A stretch of DNA of 23,211 nucleotides from Lysobacteraceae bacterium UBA6001 (GCA_002429615.1 DJAN01000217.1:1-23211), one strand, 5' to 3'. Shown: positions 1 to 6,862, counted from the stretch's first letter. A program made the numbers and translations. The notes: generated by a model from the letters alone, not told the origin.

Positions 1-398
1 GGGGCGACCGGCGCTTCAGCGACAGGCGCAGCGGGGGCGGCCGGGGCGGCACGCGGGGCCTCCGGGGCTTCCGCCTCGGTCGCCTTCACGTAGGTACGCT
101 TCTGGCGGACTTCGACGTTGACCGTGGTCTTGCTGCGGCCCGCGCTGACCGTCACTTCCTCGACCTTGCGCCGGTTCAGGGTGATCTTCTTCGGCGCTTC
201 GCCCACCGATTCAGCCGACGCTTCGGACTTGCCGTGCGTGCGGCGCAGGAAGCCGAGCAGCTTCATCTTCTCGGTGCTGGTCACGACCTGGTCGGGACCG
301 CTGAACTTCATACCGGCCGTGGCCAGCTGTTCCAGCAGTTTCTCGACCGGCGTGTTGACCAGTTCGGCAAGCTTGCGGATGGTGGTTTGCTGCGACAT
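1..398 (-). CDS. infB: Translation initiation factor IF-2, N-terminal part (cut by window edge)
   Basis: IF-2 is the GTPase that brings initiator tRNA to the ribosome. Only the first 132 or so codons are in the window; the GTPase core lies outside. The visible part starts [20 protein letters not shown], which fits the IF2 N-terminal domain (about residues 1-55). An associated region follows with the [15 protein letters not shown] motif (about 70-105) and then the usual Ala/Pro/Glu-rich linker. The ATG at 398 is preceded by AGGA at good spacing. It follows nusA by 95 bp in the same direction, the conserved rimP-nusA-infB order. Identification rests on sequence recognition plus synteny and is very secure. 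Confidence 0.96.
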   Translation of the reverse strand, partial: MSQQTTIRKLAELVNTPVEKLLEQLATAGMKFSGPDQVVTSTEKMKLLGFLRRTHGKSEASAESVGEAPKKITLNRRKVEEVTVSAGRSKTTVNVEVRQKRTYVKATEAEAPEAPRAAPAAPAAPVAEAPVA

Positions 399-458
399 TC
401 GGATCCTATGATCTGGTTGGCGCCCCCTCGCCCAGAGCAAGGGAAGCGCAGATTCTAA

Positions 459-477
459 GCCCTGAGCGGCTCAGGGC
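459..477 (-). other. Intercistronic hairpin between nusA and infB
   Basis: The sequence GCCCTGA-GCGGC-TCAGGGC forms a perfect 7-bp stem with a 5-nt loop in the 95-bp nusA-infB gap. On the minus strand it is followed only by TTAGAATCT, so it is at best a weak terminator. It could equally be an RNA processing or stabilising element. The structure is seen; the function is inferred. Confidence 0.4.
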
Positions 478-493
478 GGGTTTCATCGCCGAC

Positions 494-2005
494 TCATTCG
501 CCGCGCTCCAAGCGGGCGATCTCCTCGGCGCGGGCCGCCAGGATCAGCGCGGCGGCGCGCTCGGCGGTCAGCCCTTCGATACCGAAATCGACGACTTCGT
601 CCGCCGCCAGGTCGGACAGGTCCTCGCTGGTACGCACGCCGTTGGCGGCCAGGGCATACGCGGTGGCTTCGTCCATGCCCTTGAGGGCCAACAGGTCCTC
701 GGCAGGCTGGTGCTCGTCCAGGCCTTCTTCCTCGGCCAGGGCGGCATTGAGCAGGGCGTCGCGGGCGCGGGCACGCAGTTCCTCGACGATGTCCTCGTCG
801 AAGCCCTCCACCGCCAGCAGCTCGCCGACCGGCACATAGGCGATTTCCTCGACCGTGCTGAAGCCCTCGGCGACCAGGATGCCGGCAATTTCCTCGTCCA
901 CTTCCAGCTTGTCCATGAACAGCTGGCGAGCGGTGGCCTGCTCGGCCTCGCTCTTGGCCTGCACCTGGTCGGCGGTCATCACGTTGAGCTGCCAGCCGGT
1001 CAGGCGGCTGGCCAGGCGCACGTTCTGGCCGCCCTTGCCGATCGCCTGGGCCAGGCGGTCTTCGGCCACGGCCAGGTCCATCGAGTGCTTCTCTTCGTCG
1101 ACGATGATCGACTGCACCTCGGCCGGCGCCATCGCGTTGATGACGAAGTTGGCCGGGTTCTCGTTCCACAGCACGATGTCCACGCGCTCGCCGTTGAGCT
1201 CGTTGGACACGGCCTGCACGCGCGAACCGCGCATGCCGATGCACGCGCCGATTGGATCGGTGCGGGCGTCGTGGGCGATCACGGCGATCTTGGCGCGGTC
1301 ACCCGGATCGCGGGCGCAGCCCTTGATCTCGACCAGGCCCTGGCCCACTTCCGGCACTTCGAGCTTGAACAGCTCGATCATGAATTCGGGGGCGGCGCGG
1401 CTGATGAACAGCTGCGGACCACGCGGCTCGGAGCGCACTTCGGCCAGGTAGCCGCGCACGCGGTCGCCAGCGCGCAGCACGTCGCGCGGAATGCCCTTGT
1501 CCTTCGGGATGAAGCCTTCGGCGTTGCCGCCGAGGTCGACGTAGATGTTGCCGCGCTCGGCACGCTTGACCACGCCGGTGATCAGCTCGCCAACACGGTC
1601 CTTCCACGCGTCCACCACCTGCTGGCGCTCGGCCTCGCGCACGCGCTGCACGATCACCTGCTTGGCGGCCTGGGCGGCGATGCGGCCGAAGTCGGGGTTT
1701 TCGATCTGCTCTTCGATGAAATCGCCGAGCTCCACGTCGTCGGCCTCGTCAACCGCGTCCATCATGCGGATCTGCCGGTCCGGCGAATCCATCACGACGT
1801 CGTCGGCGACGACTTCCCAGCGACGGAAGGTCTCGTAGCTGCCGTCCTTGTGGTCGATCGATACGCGGGTCACCACGTCCTGGTCGGGGTAGCGCTTCTT
1901 CGCCGCCGAAGCCAGCGCGGCCTCGATCGCGTCGAAGATCACTTCACGCGGCACGCCTTTTTCGTTGGCCACCGCGTCCACTACCAGCAAAAGTTCCTTG
2001 CTCAT
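494..2005 (-). CDS. nusA: Transcription termination/antitermination factor NusA
   Basis: NusA binds RNA polymerase and nascent RNA and controls pausing, termination and antitermination. The product is 503 aa, close to the 495 aa of E. coli NusA. It begins [17 protein letters not shown] (polymerase-binding N-terminal domain, about 1-125). An S1 domain follows around [24 protein letters not shown], then two KH domains with [14 protein letters not shown] and [16 protein letters not shown]. Two C-terminal acidic repeats (AR/helix-hairpin-helix type) follow, as in other gammaproteobacteria. The ATG at 2005 was chosen because it matches the conserved N-terminus; a longer open frame upstream is only read-through of the rimP region. 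The gap to rimP is 4 bp, so the two genes are probably translationally coupled. Confidence 0.98.
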   Translation of the reverse strand: MSKELLLVVDAVANEKGVPREVIFDAIEAALASAAKKRYPDQDVVTRVSIDHKDGSYETFRRWEVVADDVVMDSPDRQIRMMDAVDEADDVELGDFIEEQIENPDFGRIAAQAAKQVIVQRVREAERQQVVDAWKDRVGELITGVVKRAERGNIYVDLGGNAEGFIPKDKGIPRDVLRAGDRVRGYLAEVRSEPRGPQLFISRAAPEFMIELFKLEVPEVGQGLVEIKGCARDPGDRAKIAVIAHDARTDPIGACIGMRGSRVQAVSNELNGERVDIVLWNENPANFVINAMAPAEVQSIIVDEEKHSMDLAVAEDRLAQAIGKGGQNVRLASRLTGWQLNVMTADQVQAKSEAEQATARQLFMDKLEVDEEIAGILVAEGFSTVEEIAYVPVGELLAVEGFDEDIVEELRARARDALLNAALAEEEGLDEHQPAEDLLALKGMDEATAYALAANGVRTSEDLSDLAADEVVDFGIEGLTAERAAALILAARAEEIARLERGE

Positions 2006-2009
2006 TTGG

Positions 2010-2600
2010 TCACTCCGCGCGCGGCTTCTTCGCCGCCGACTCGTTGGATGGTTTCTTGGTGCCCTGGCCCGCCTTCTTCGGGCCCGGCTTGTTCGGTTTC
2101 TGCGGGGCAAGCCCCAATGCGACCCAGTCCGGCAGGATCCGCGCCTTGTCGATGTTGTCGAACGCCACGGCGAACTCGACCCCCTCGACCTCGAACACGA
2201 CCTGCCCGGCATCCGCGTCGACCCGCACGATCTCGCCCTGCAGGCGACGGCGGTTGTTCTGCGGCAGCTTCAGGCCGACCTTGACCGACTCGCCCACATG
2301 ACGGGCGAACTGGTCCAGCGTGAACAGCGGACGATCCACACCCGGCGAGGACACTTCCAGGGTGTAGTTGCCGCTGATCGGGTCCTCGACGTCGAGCTGG
2401 GCCGATACTTCGCGGCTCACGCGCTCGCAGTCGTCGATGTTGACGATGCGCTCGGGCTGTTCGGCCAGCGGCACATCGATGTAGAGGCGCAACGTCGCGC
2501 TTCCGGGCGCCGGCAGATATTCGGCGCCCAGCAGCTCCAGCCCCAGCGCCTCGACGGTGGGTGCCAGCAGTTCGGCGATTTCAGTAGCCTTGTCGCTCAC
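2010..2600 (-). CDS. rimP: Ribosome maturation factor RimP
   Basis: RimP assists late assembly of the 30S subunit. The 196-aa product reads [20 protein letters not shown] at the start, has the [12 protein letters not shown] and [12 protein letters not shown] segments typical of the RimP N-terminal domain, and ends in a basic, Lys/Pro-rich tail of about 35 residues. The start is taken as GTG at 2600: GAGGG lies about 5 nt upstream and related Xanthomonadaceae proteins begin at SDKATEI. The open frame continues upstream but the extra residues look unlike RimP. It is the first gene of the rimP-nusA-infB operon and ends 4 bp before nusA. Confidence 0.95.
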   Translation of the reverse strand: MSDKATEIAELLAPTVEALGLELLGAEYLPAPGSATLRLYIDVPLAEQPERIVNIDDCERVSREVSAQLDVEDPISGNYTLEVSSPGVDRPLFTLDQFARHVGESVKVGLKLPQNNRRRLQGEIVRVDADAGQVVFEVEGVEFAVAFDNIDKARILPDWVALGLAPQKPNKPGPKKAGQGTKKPSNESAAKKPRAE

Positions 2601-2656
2601 AGCTGCCCTCGGTAAATGGGTACGGGCCAGGTCAAAATCCAGCCCCGGGAAACAAC

Positions 2657-2677
2657 AAGGGGCCCCATGGGCCCCTT
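2657..2677 (-). terminator. Perfect hairpin in the rimP leader (terminator or attenuator)
   Basis: AAGGGGCCC-CAT-GGGCCCCTT is a perfect 9-bp stem with a 3-nt loop. On the minus strand it is followed by GTTGTTT. It sits 57 bp before the rimP start, downstream of the candidate operon promoter. It therefore either ends transcription coming from the CBS gene or attenuates the operon. In E. coli the equivalent operon leader contains terminators through which NusA regulates its own synthesis; an analogous role here is inference. Confidence 0.5.
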
Positions 2678-2847
2678 GCGAGTGTGCCCGGCCTCGGGGG
2701 CCGGCGCGGCAGCGGGAACATGGCTGCCACGACTTCGGATCCAGCAACCCATGCCCTGCCGGGCCGGTCGGGGTCCGCCAACGGAAGCCGGGTCCCGGTC
2801 GGAGGCCCATGGCGCCGACCCTGAAACGCTTTCCGCAAGAGCCCGGT

Positions 2848-2876
2848 ATGTTACGGCGTACCCCCTGCCGTGGCAA
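2848..2876 (-). promoter_or_regulatory. Candidate sigma70 promoter of rimP-nusA-infB
   Basis: On the minus strand a -35 box TTGCCA (2871-2876, 5 of 6 consensus) is separated by exactly 17 bp from a -10 box TAACAT (2848-2853, 4 of 6). Transcription would start near 2841, giving a leader of about 240 nt that contains several GC-rich stems. The prediction is by eye only. Confidence 0.4.
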
Positions 2877-2920
2877 CCCTGGGTGCCGCCAGCCCCGCAG
2901 GACGCGCCGTGGCGGCCACC

Positions 2921-2979
2921 ACGCCAGCCGGTCAATGCGGCGTCGCCACGCCAGCCGGTCAATGCGGCGTCGCCACGCC
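2921..2979. repeat. 27-bp tandem repeat, two full copies plus a 5-bp remnant
   Basis: The unit beginning ACGCCAGCCGGTCAATGCGG starts at 2921 and again at 2948, and ACGCC recurs at 2975. The repeat overlaps the stop codon and last codons of the CBS gene (stop at 2959-2961). One copy thus forms the gene's end and the other lies just downstream as an untranslated duplicate. Confidence 0.85.
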
Positions 2980-3369
2980 CTGGGCCATCACCGTCGCGGC
3001 GGCGCGCTCGGAATGCACCATGTTCGCCAGCGACACCATCCCCACCAGCCGCTTGTCCGCATCCACCACCGGCAGGCGCCGTACCTCCAGACTGGCCATG
3101 TTGCGGGCGACCGCATCGACATCGTCGCTGGCGTAGCAGTACTTCAGCGCCGGCGACATCACTTCCGCCACCGTGCGGTGTTCGATGTCGCCCTCCGCCA
3201 CCGCGCGCACCACGATGTCGCGATCGGTGAGCATGCCGACCAAGCGGTCGTGGTCGCGGACCGGCAGGCTGCCGATGTTGAGGCTGCGCATCGCCAGCGC
3301 GGCTTCACGCAGCGATTGCTCCGGACGCACGGTCTGCACGTCGCGGCTCATGATGCTTTCGATGATCAT
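2959..3369 (-). CDS. Small protein with two CBS domains
   Basis: CBS domain pairs (Bateman modules) bind adenosine nucleotides or SAM and usually act as energy-state sensors. This 136-aa protein consists of little else. CBS1 runs from about residue 3 ([20 protein letters not shown]) and ends near [18 protein letters not shown]2 starts at [17 protein letters not shown] and ends near [14 protein letters not shown]. The typical end-of-domain G-hydrophobic-[TS]-D motif (GMLTDRD) is intact in CBS1 and changed to GMVSLAN in CBS2. ATG 3369 was chosen because GAGGAG lies 7 nt upstream; the longer open frame begins without this signal. Stand-alone CBS-pair proteins of this kind are common; the ligand cannot be told from sequence. 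A strong hairpin lies upstream, so the gene is probably monocistronic. Confidence 0.92.
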   Translation of the reverse strand: MIIESIMSRDVQTVRPEQSLREAALAMRSLNIGSLPVRDHDRLVGMLTDRDIVVRAVAEGDIEHRTVAEVMSPALKYCYASDDVDAVARNMASLEVRRLPVVDADKRLVGMVSLANMVHSERAAATVMAQGVATPH

Positions 3370-3493
3370 CGCCAGACTCCTCGGGTTGGGAGTGCGCAGC
3401 GTGCAATCGCCAAGGTTTGCGCCGCATGAGCGTGCCGTGAGCGCGACCACGATGTTCCTGAAGCGCGAAGCCTGCGGCGCACGCAAACGAAAA

Positions 3494-3530
3494 CGGCGGA
3501 TCCGTTTCCGGATCCGCCGCTTCGTTTTTT
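3494..3530 (+). terminator. Strong, probably bidirectional terminator
   Basis: CGGCGGATCCG-TTTC-CGGATCCGCCG is a perfect 11-bp stem (3494-3519), followed on the plus strand by CTTCGTTTTTT. The minus strand has TTTTCGTTT after the stem, so it can stop transcripts in both directions. No plus-strand gene is seen immediately upstream. Its likely job is to separate the CBS gene from minus-strand transcription arriving from the accessory region. The rest of 3370-3784 shows no convincing gene apart from the possible N-terminal extension of the next entry. Confidence 0.75.
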
Positions 3531-3784
3531 CTACTGCGAACCCGTCGCGAACGCCGGGATGCTTATGTGGTAGCGGGGGCGGGCTTCGGGCTCTGCCTGC
3601 TCTCGCCTAGAACCATCGTCATCGCGCACGGGGGCTCCCGGAAGCCCTAGCCCTGGCGCTGGGCCGACTCTTACTAATATGCGCCCGTCCAGCGGCGCTC
3701 GCGATCGCGTGGCTGCTCGCCCTGGTTGCTATCGAGGGACGTGCCCAGGAGGCCGAGGCGATCCGATCGGCCCAGGGAGAATCC

Positions 3785-4153
3785 TTGGATGCGTTCGTCA
3801 TGCGCATGGCGCCCAAGGCCGTCGCCTACACGCTGGCCCACCAGGTCGAGGTATGCGGGGTCATCGGGGTTCGCGAGGGGGTGTACAGCATTCGCCTGCG
3901 AACTACCAACCAGAACGCCGCATGCAAGATGTCAAAGCGCGACGTTGAGGACGGCTACGTGTTCTCCGGCTATACATTCCACACCCATCCAAGCATCGCC
4001 CCGCCCAGGTTCAAGGGAGTGGACTACGAGGTCCCGGGGTATCTGGCCAGCTTGAGGGGCGTGCGGATGCAAGAAGGCAAAGGTCGCGAGCGCTTCCTTG
4101 GCCGATTCTCCGACCGACAGATGCTAGAAATGCTGCGCGGACACCGCCTGTGA
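3785..4153 (+). CDS. JAMM/MPN-like protein, possibly secreted; start uncertain
   Basis: The 122-aa product has the layout of a JAMM (Mov34/MPN) metalloprotease fold. A helix leads into VEVCGVIG (candidate glutamate before CG), a strand region follows with YSIRLRTTNQNAAC, and then FHTHP supplies two candidate metal histidines, with an Asp 12 residues after the second His (FKGVDYE). The classic H-x-H-x7-S-x2-D spacing is not exact. TTG 3785 is preceded by AGGGAGA at good spacing. However, the same frame is open back to a stop at 3608 and encodes a hydrophobic stretch (AIAWLLALVAIEG, then RAQ) that looks like a signal peptide. That extension has no ATG in frame. An ATG at 3679 is one nucleotide out of frame, so a small frameshift or a rare start is possible. 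It is the only plus-strand gene supported in the window. Confidence 0.6.
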   Translation: MDAFVMRMAPKAVAYTLAHQVEVCGVIGVREGVYSIRLRTTNQNAACKMSKRDVEDGYVFSGYTFHTHPSIAPPRFKGVDYEVPGYLASLRGVRMQEGKGRERFLGRFSDRQMLEMLRGHRL

Positions 4154-4200
4154 GCGGCCCGCTGCGACCTCATGCAGTGCCGCCGAGGATCAAGCGTAAC

Positions 4201-4704
4201 TTACGACTCAGCAGCCTTGGCAGCCGTATTTTCCCCAGCCTGATCGCCTTCGGTCGCACACTCAAGCAAGCCAATTATTTGAAGGGCGTGCCGGAGAATC
4301 TTCTGCACCCTGTAGTACTGGGCTTCCGCCTCATTACGGGTGAAGCTGTCGCTCAGACGGTAATCCGCAAGTTCTCGGTTCGCCCGAGCAGCTTCAAGGG
4401 CTTGAACGAGAGCGCCCTTTGTGCCCTTCATCTGAGCGAAACCGGGATGCAGGTCGCCCGTCTTCCATTCCTCAATCCGGCACTGCAATTCGGTGTGGCC
4501 GATATGTCCTTTGCCCTTCTTCCCAGCCGCTTCATGCTTGAGCTCAAGGGTGGACTTGGGGAGCCTTTCTGCGAACGGCAGAAGTGCATGAAAGGCAGCG
4601 TAGTAGGCCCGACTGCCCGCCGCCCGCAACTGCACCTCAGTTGATGCAGAGCTAAACGCAATATCCTTAGCAAAATCGCGAAGATGCTGCGGATCAATTG
4701 GCAT
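4201..4704 (-). CDS. HEPN-like protein with R-x6-H motif
   Basis: The 167-aa protein is all-helical in appearance. It carries SRAYYAAFHALLPFA with Arg32 and His39, an R-x6-H arrangement that fits the R-x4-6-H active-site motif of HEPN ribonucleases. A later ANRELADYRL...NEAEAQYYRVQKIL segment is also typical of HEPN proteins of the 'R..YYAaFh' group. HEPN domains are common in toxin-antitoxin, abortive infection and CRISPR ancillary proteins, but many are non-catalytic. The ATG at 4704 has GAGG upstream and overlaps the preceding 291-aa gene by 11 bp, so the two are coupled. Base composition is lower in G+C than the flanks. The HEPN call is by motif; function is not established. Confidence 0.72.
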   Translation of the reverse strand: MPIDPQHLRDFAKDIAFSSASTEVQLRAAGSRAYYAAFHALLPFAERLPKSTLELKHEAAGKKGKGHIGHTELQCRIEEWKTGDLHPGFAQMKGTKGALVQALEAARANRELADYRLSDSFTRNEAEAQYYRVQKILRHALQIIGLLECATEGDQAGENTAAKAAES

Positions 4705-5569
4705 GCGCCGCCTCGTTCGAATCGTCGGCGATCAACGCCACCGACATCCCGCGAACGGCGGCACCAAGCTCATGTTCCTGGAGGTGTCCATACAAATCCC
4801 ACTCGACATCGGACGCCACTTCGGCATTCGCTTTGACCACCAGGCTCATCACGATGCTGGCGCCCCCTTCTGACGGGACGGCGGCAGCCCGAACGAGAGC
4901 GACTGGATACCCGCGAGTTCGCAGAAAGGCCAGCGAGCTGCTGATCGTTTCGGCGACGAATGATTCACCGACGCCCAGCTCATCCAGAGCCGCTGCCTCG
5001 TCGAACCCGGGATACCAGCTGGACTTCATGCTCAAGAATTCACCATCCCCGTCCGCGTTCGGCGCCGGCATCTTCAGGCCCAGGCCCGAATCGCCCGCAG
5101 CCTCAAAGCCTGCGTGGCGCAGGCGCCTACGTATATCGGACGCCGTCGCAACCCATCCCGCGTACCCAAGGTACTGGGCTGCTGCACGAAAGACCGCAGG
5201 CGCCGAGGCAACGGGGCGAGTCTCGATACGCTCGCCGTAGACCTTCTTCAGCTCCTTGCTTTCACCCAACATGGCGAGCAGCACGAGATAGCGCAACACA
5301 CGCTGGTCTTCGAAACCGGATGCGGCGAGGACCTTTTGATAGCCAGCCTTCGCCTGCTCCACCTCACCCTTCTGCGCATCCACAAATGCGTGGATCTCAA
5401 GAGACCCGAGACGGTCGGCATTTGCCAGACCATCTGCGCGCTTCTTTATTAGCGCCAAGTCCCAGTCAGTGAATGTCCTGGGAGCAGCAACCTCACTAAA
5501 GAGGTTTCTAAACTGCGTCTGCGGAAGTGGGTTTGTCACATCAAGTCCCGTTTGCCCATCGAAGCGCAT
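4694..5569 (-). CDS. Unrecognised 291-aa protein of the accessory module
   Basis: I do not recognise this family. The N-terminal half (about 35-150) is helical with repeated short helix pairs (LGSLEIHAFVDAQKGEVEQAKAGYQKVL, RVLRYLVLLAMLGESKELKKVYGERIE), suggestive of TPR/Sel1-like packing. The C-terminal half is mixed alpha/beta, with VAETISSSLAFLRTRGYPVALVRAAAV and a strand-rich ASIVMSLVVKANAEV. No signal peptide, membrane span or catalytic motif stands out. ATG 5569 is the first start, but its ribosome-binding signal is poor (GGGTA directly before it). A possible promoter lies in the 95-bp gap upstream. It overlaps the HEPN-like gene by 11 bp, so the two products probably act together; a partner or antitoxin role for the HEPN-like protein is only a hypothesis. 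Confidence 0.8.
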   Translation of the reverse strand: MRFDGQTGLDVTNPLPQTQFRNLFSEVAAPRTFTDWDLALIKKRADGLANADRLGSLEIHAFVDAQKGEVEQAKAGYQKVLAASGFEDQRVLRYLVLLAMLGESKELKKVYGERIETRPVASAPAVFRAAAQYLGYAGWVATASDIRRRLRHAGFEAAGDSGLGLKMPAPNADGDGEFLSMKSSWYPGFDEAAALDELGVGESFVAETISSSLAFLRTRGYPVALVRAAAVPSEGGASIVMSLVVKANAEVASDVEWDLYGHLQEHELGAAVRGMSVALIADDSNEAAHAN

Positions 5570-5593
5570 TACCCAATAAAAACGTTCAGCGCG

Positions 5594-5599
5594 ACTATA
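5594..5599 (-). promoter_or_regulatory. Possible internal -10 element before the 291-aa gene
   Basis: TATAGT (5 of 6 matches to TATAAT) lies on the minus strand about 25 bp before the ATG at 5569, in the 95-bp gap after the ImmA/IrrE-like gene. No convincing -35 box is found at 16-18 bp. If active, it would let the 291-aa and HEPN-like pair be expressed apart from the two upstream genes. Confidence 0.25.
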
Positions 5600-5664
5600 C
5601 CGGACACGAAAACACCCCCGATAACGGAGGCGTCACGGAGACAATCAAAGTCGACAGCTCATCT

Positions 5665-6255
5665 TTAACACTCGCACAAATGGGCAATGATGCGCTTGTA
5701 CTGTGGATCGAAAAGCAGCGGTACGAAGGACAACGGCATCTTGAGCCTCTGCGCGATTTCCGGCTCCGTAACTTGCCCCTGCGCCAGCTGACTCTCGAAC
5801 TCCTGACGCAAACTCTCAGGACACATGATCCCCAGCGCCATCCAAAGCGCCTTGACCTCGGAGTCCATAGCCGGGGACCGCTCGATCTGAGGTGCGGAAA
5901 ACTCCGAGAGAAGCGCTCCCAGCTCCTCGCTAGTCGTCACTCGCTCCAAGGGCTGATCAAAATAGTGCATCAGCTCCTTGATAATCACGAACCGAGTCCA
6001 GCAGTAGTTCAGCGATCTCGAATAGGCAATGACAGGCTCGCCCTTGCCCCACCGCAGGTACGGATGACTGGGATCACCGCCTTGCGCGGGCGGGAACCAT
6101 ATGTATCCCGAGAGGATCGCCGGATCCATCGTTCTGGCAAGGATGAAAGGCTTGCGCGGTCGCTTTGCCAGCAAAACGACCCTCGGCACTACATCCCGCC
6201 GGCTAATTGGAACAGACAGCTCCTGACAGTACTTGTACAGCTCGGCGTAGCTCAT
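5665..6255 (-). CDS. ImmA/IrrE-like protein with KELMH in place of HExxH
   Basis: The 196-aa product has the core of the ImmA/IrrE (COG2856-type) metallopeptidase family. The segment YCWTRFVIIKELMHYFD (about residues 84-100) lines up with the usual R-F-x-x-x-H-E-L-x-H helix. The first zinc histidine is Lys93, while Glu94 and His97 are kept. A later acidic residue (Glu133 in AMDSEVKALWMA) could be the third ligand, and the end (EPEIAQRLKMPLSFVPLL) fits the family's C-terminal helix. ImmA/IrrE enzymes cleave repressors, and related proteins occur as toxins beside small partners. The missing His makes normal zinc protease activity doubtful. It follows the 59-aa gene by 23 bp and shares its promoter. 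Confidence 0.7.
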   Translation of the reverse strand: MSYAELYKYCQELSVPISRRDVVPRVVLLAKRPRKPFILARTMDPAILSGYIWFPPAQGGDPSHPYLRWGKGEPVIAYSRSLNYCWTRFVIIKELMHYFDQPLERVTTSEELGALLSEFSAPQIERSPAMDSEVKALWMALGIMCPESLRQEFESQLAQGQVTEPEIAQRLKMPLSFVPLLFDPQYKRIIAHLCEC

Positions 6256-6278
6256 CCCTGACCTATCTCAGAAAAAGG

Positions 6279-6458
6279 TCAATCAAATGCCAGGGCGTCT
6301 GATTCTCCGATCGGCTCGAGCAGAGTTTTGACGATCTCAGCAGCCACCTGGTCGGCGGTCACTTCGCGGTTGTGGCCCGGGAACATCTTGAAGTTGGATG
6401 CGCCAAGGCCCTGAGCGCCAAAGAGCAGCTCTTGGGCGTGTTTCAAGTTGTTAGCCAT
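6279..6458 (-). CDS. Small 59-aa protein, first gene of the accessory operon
   Basis: The 59-residue product (MANNLKHAQELLFGAQGLGA at the start, then NFKMFPGHNREVTADQVAAE) is soluble and mildly acidic, with a likely C-terminal helix (TADQVAAEIVKTLLEPIGES). It has no membrane segment, Cys or known motif. The ATG at 6458 is preceded by AGGAGAACC, the strongest ribosome-binding site in the module. A longer open frame upstream is ignored because it runs through the leader and promoter. It lies 23 bp ahead of the ImmA/IrrE-like gene, so it may be that protein's partner, regulator or antitoxin. I do not recognise the family. A gene this short could be a chance frame, but the RBS, promoter and tight operon spacing argue that it is real. 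Confidence 0.75.
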   Translation of the reverse strand: MANNLKHAQELLFGAQGLGASNFKMFPGHNREVTADQVAAEIVKTLLEPIGESDALAFD

Positions 6459-6473
6459 GACGGTTCTCCTAGT

Positions 6474-6526
6474 AAAAAAAACGCCTCGCGGGGCATCTGC
6501 CAAAGTTTGGCGGCTCCGACGAGCCG
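6474..6526 (-). promoter_or_regulatory. Structured 5' leader with U8 tract before the 59-aa gene
   Basis: From the predicted start (about 6523) the minus-strand RNA can form a 6-bp stem CGGCTC-GTCG-GAGCCG (6511-6526), a second GCCAA/TTGGC stem (6499-6511), and then a GC-rich segment followed by eight U residues (6474-6481) just before the ribosome-binding site. An alternative CGCGG/CCGCG pairing (6524-6528 with 6487-6491) would disrupt the first stem. This resembles an attenuator, although the hairpin directly before the U tract is weak. Confidence 0.4.
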
Positions 6527-6529
6527 CGC

Positions 6530-6558
6530 ATTCTAGCAGGCATTTTTGCGACCAACAA
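6530..6558 (-). promoter_or_regulatory. Candidate sigma70 promoter of the accessory operon
   Basis: On the minus strand a -35 box TTGTTG (6553-6558) and a -10 box TAGAAT (6530-6535, 5 of 6) are separated by exactly 17 bp. Transcription would start near 6523, about 65 nt before the ATG at 6458. It is the best promoter match in the window and sits where the four-gene module needs one. Confidence 0.6.
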
Positions 6559-6676
6559 GGGTTGACACGCAAGATGCAAGCGCAGCGTTACACGTTACGA
6601 AAAAGGCCGCAAGTACCTAACGCACTGAAAAAATGGCCGTTCATCGGATGCTGATGAGATGAAATGGCGTCAGAAA

Positions 6677-6693
6677 GTGACAAATTTTGTCAC
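6677..6693. promoter_or_regulatory. Perfect inverted repeat, operator-like
   Basis: GTGACAAATTTTGTCAC has two 8-bp arms around a single central base. Its size and symmetry suit a dimeric repressor. It lies about 120 bp upstream of the -35 box of the accessory operon and just before a plus-strand promoter-like sequence. The spacing does not match the CRP or LexA consensus. The binding protein is unknown. Confidence 0.4.
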
Positions 6694-6830
6694 GCCGAGT
6701 TCACAGCAATCCTTGACGTAATCGGCCGTCGTTCATATTTCTTGACGAGAGGCGCGCAAACTGCAGGACAAGTCTCAAATCTCATCCATCGGCGCGACTG
6801 GCAACCTCGCGAATGGGCCGGCGCGGCTCG

Positions 6831-6862
6831 GGCGCCGCTAGCCCGGGGCGCCTAGCCCGGGC
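6831..6862. repeat. Short GC-rich direct and inverted repeats
   Basis: CTAGCCCGGG occurs at 6838 and again at 6852 (period 14). GGCGCC occurs at 6831 and 6847 and can pair as a 6-bp stem with a 10-nt loop. The cluster directly follows the stop of the 100-aa phage gene. With no T-run it is a poor intrinsic terminator; it may be a Rho-independent stop of weak strength or a junction scar. Confidence 0.35.

Noticed and set aside
710..2284. Long plus-strand open frame opposite nusA/rimP (524 aa)
   Set aside because: Antisense shadow of a G+C-rich gene: it lies over conserved nusA and rimP, and its His/Gly/Arg/Asp-rich translation resembles no protein.
2601..2958. tRNA gene upstream of rimP, as in E. 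coli metY
   Set aside because: No cloverleaf with a T-arm GGTTCGAATCC-like stretch and CCA end was found on either strand by eye.
6562..6590. Plus-strand promoter starting with TTGACA at 6562
   Set aside because: The -35 box is perfect but the sequence 17 bp on (GCGTTA) is a poor -10, and no plus-strand gene follows.
6677..6693. CRP or LexA site
   Set aside because: The arms GTGA and TCAC are separated by 9 bp and not 6, and the LexA CTGT-N8-ACAG pattern is absent.
6664..6855. Plus-strand open frame of 63 aa in the gene-free region
   Set aside because: No ribosome-binding site, no recognisable motif, and it runs through the inverted repeat and GC-rich repeat cluster.
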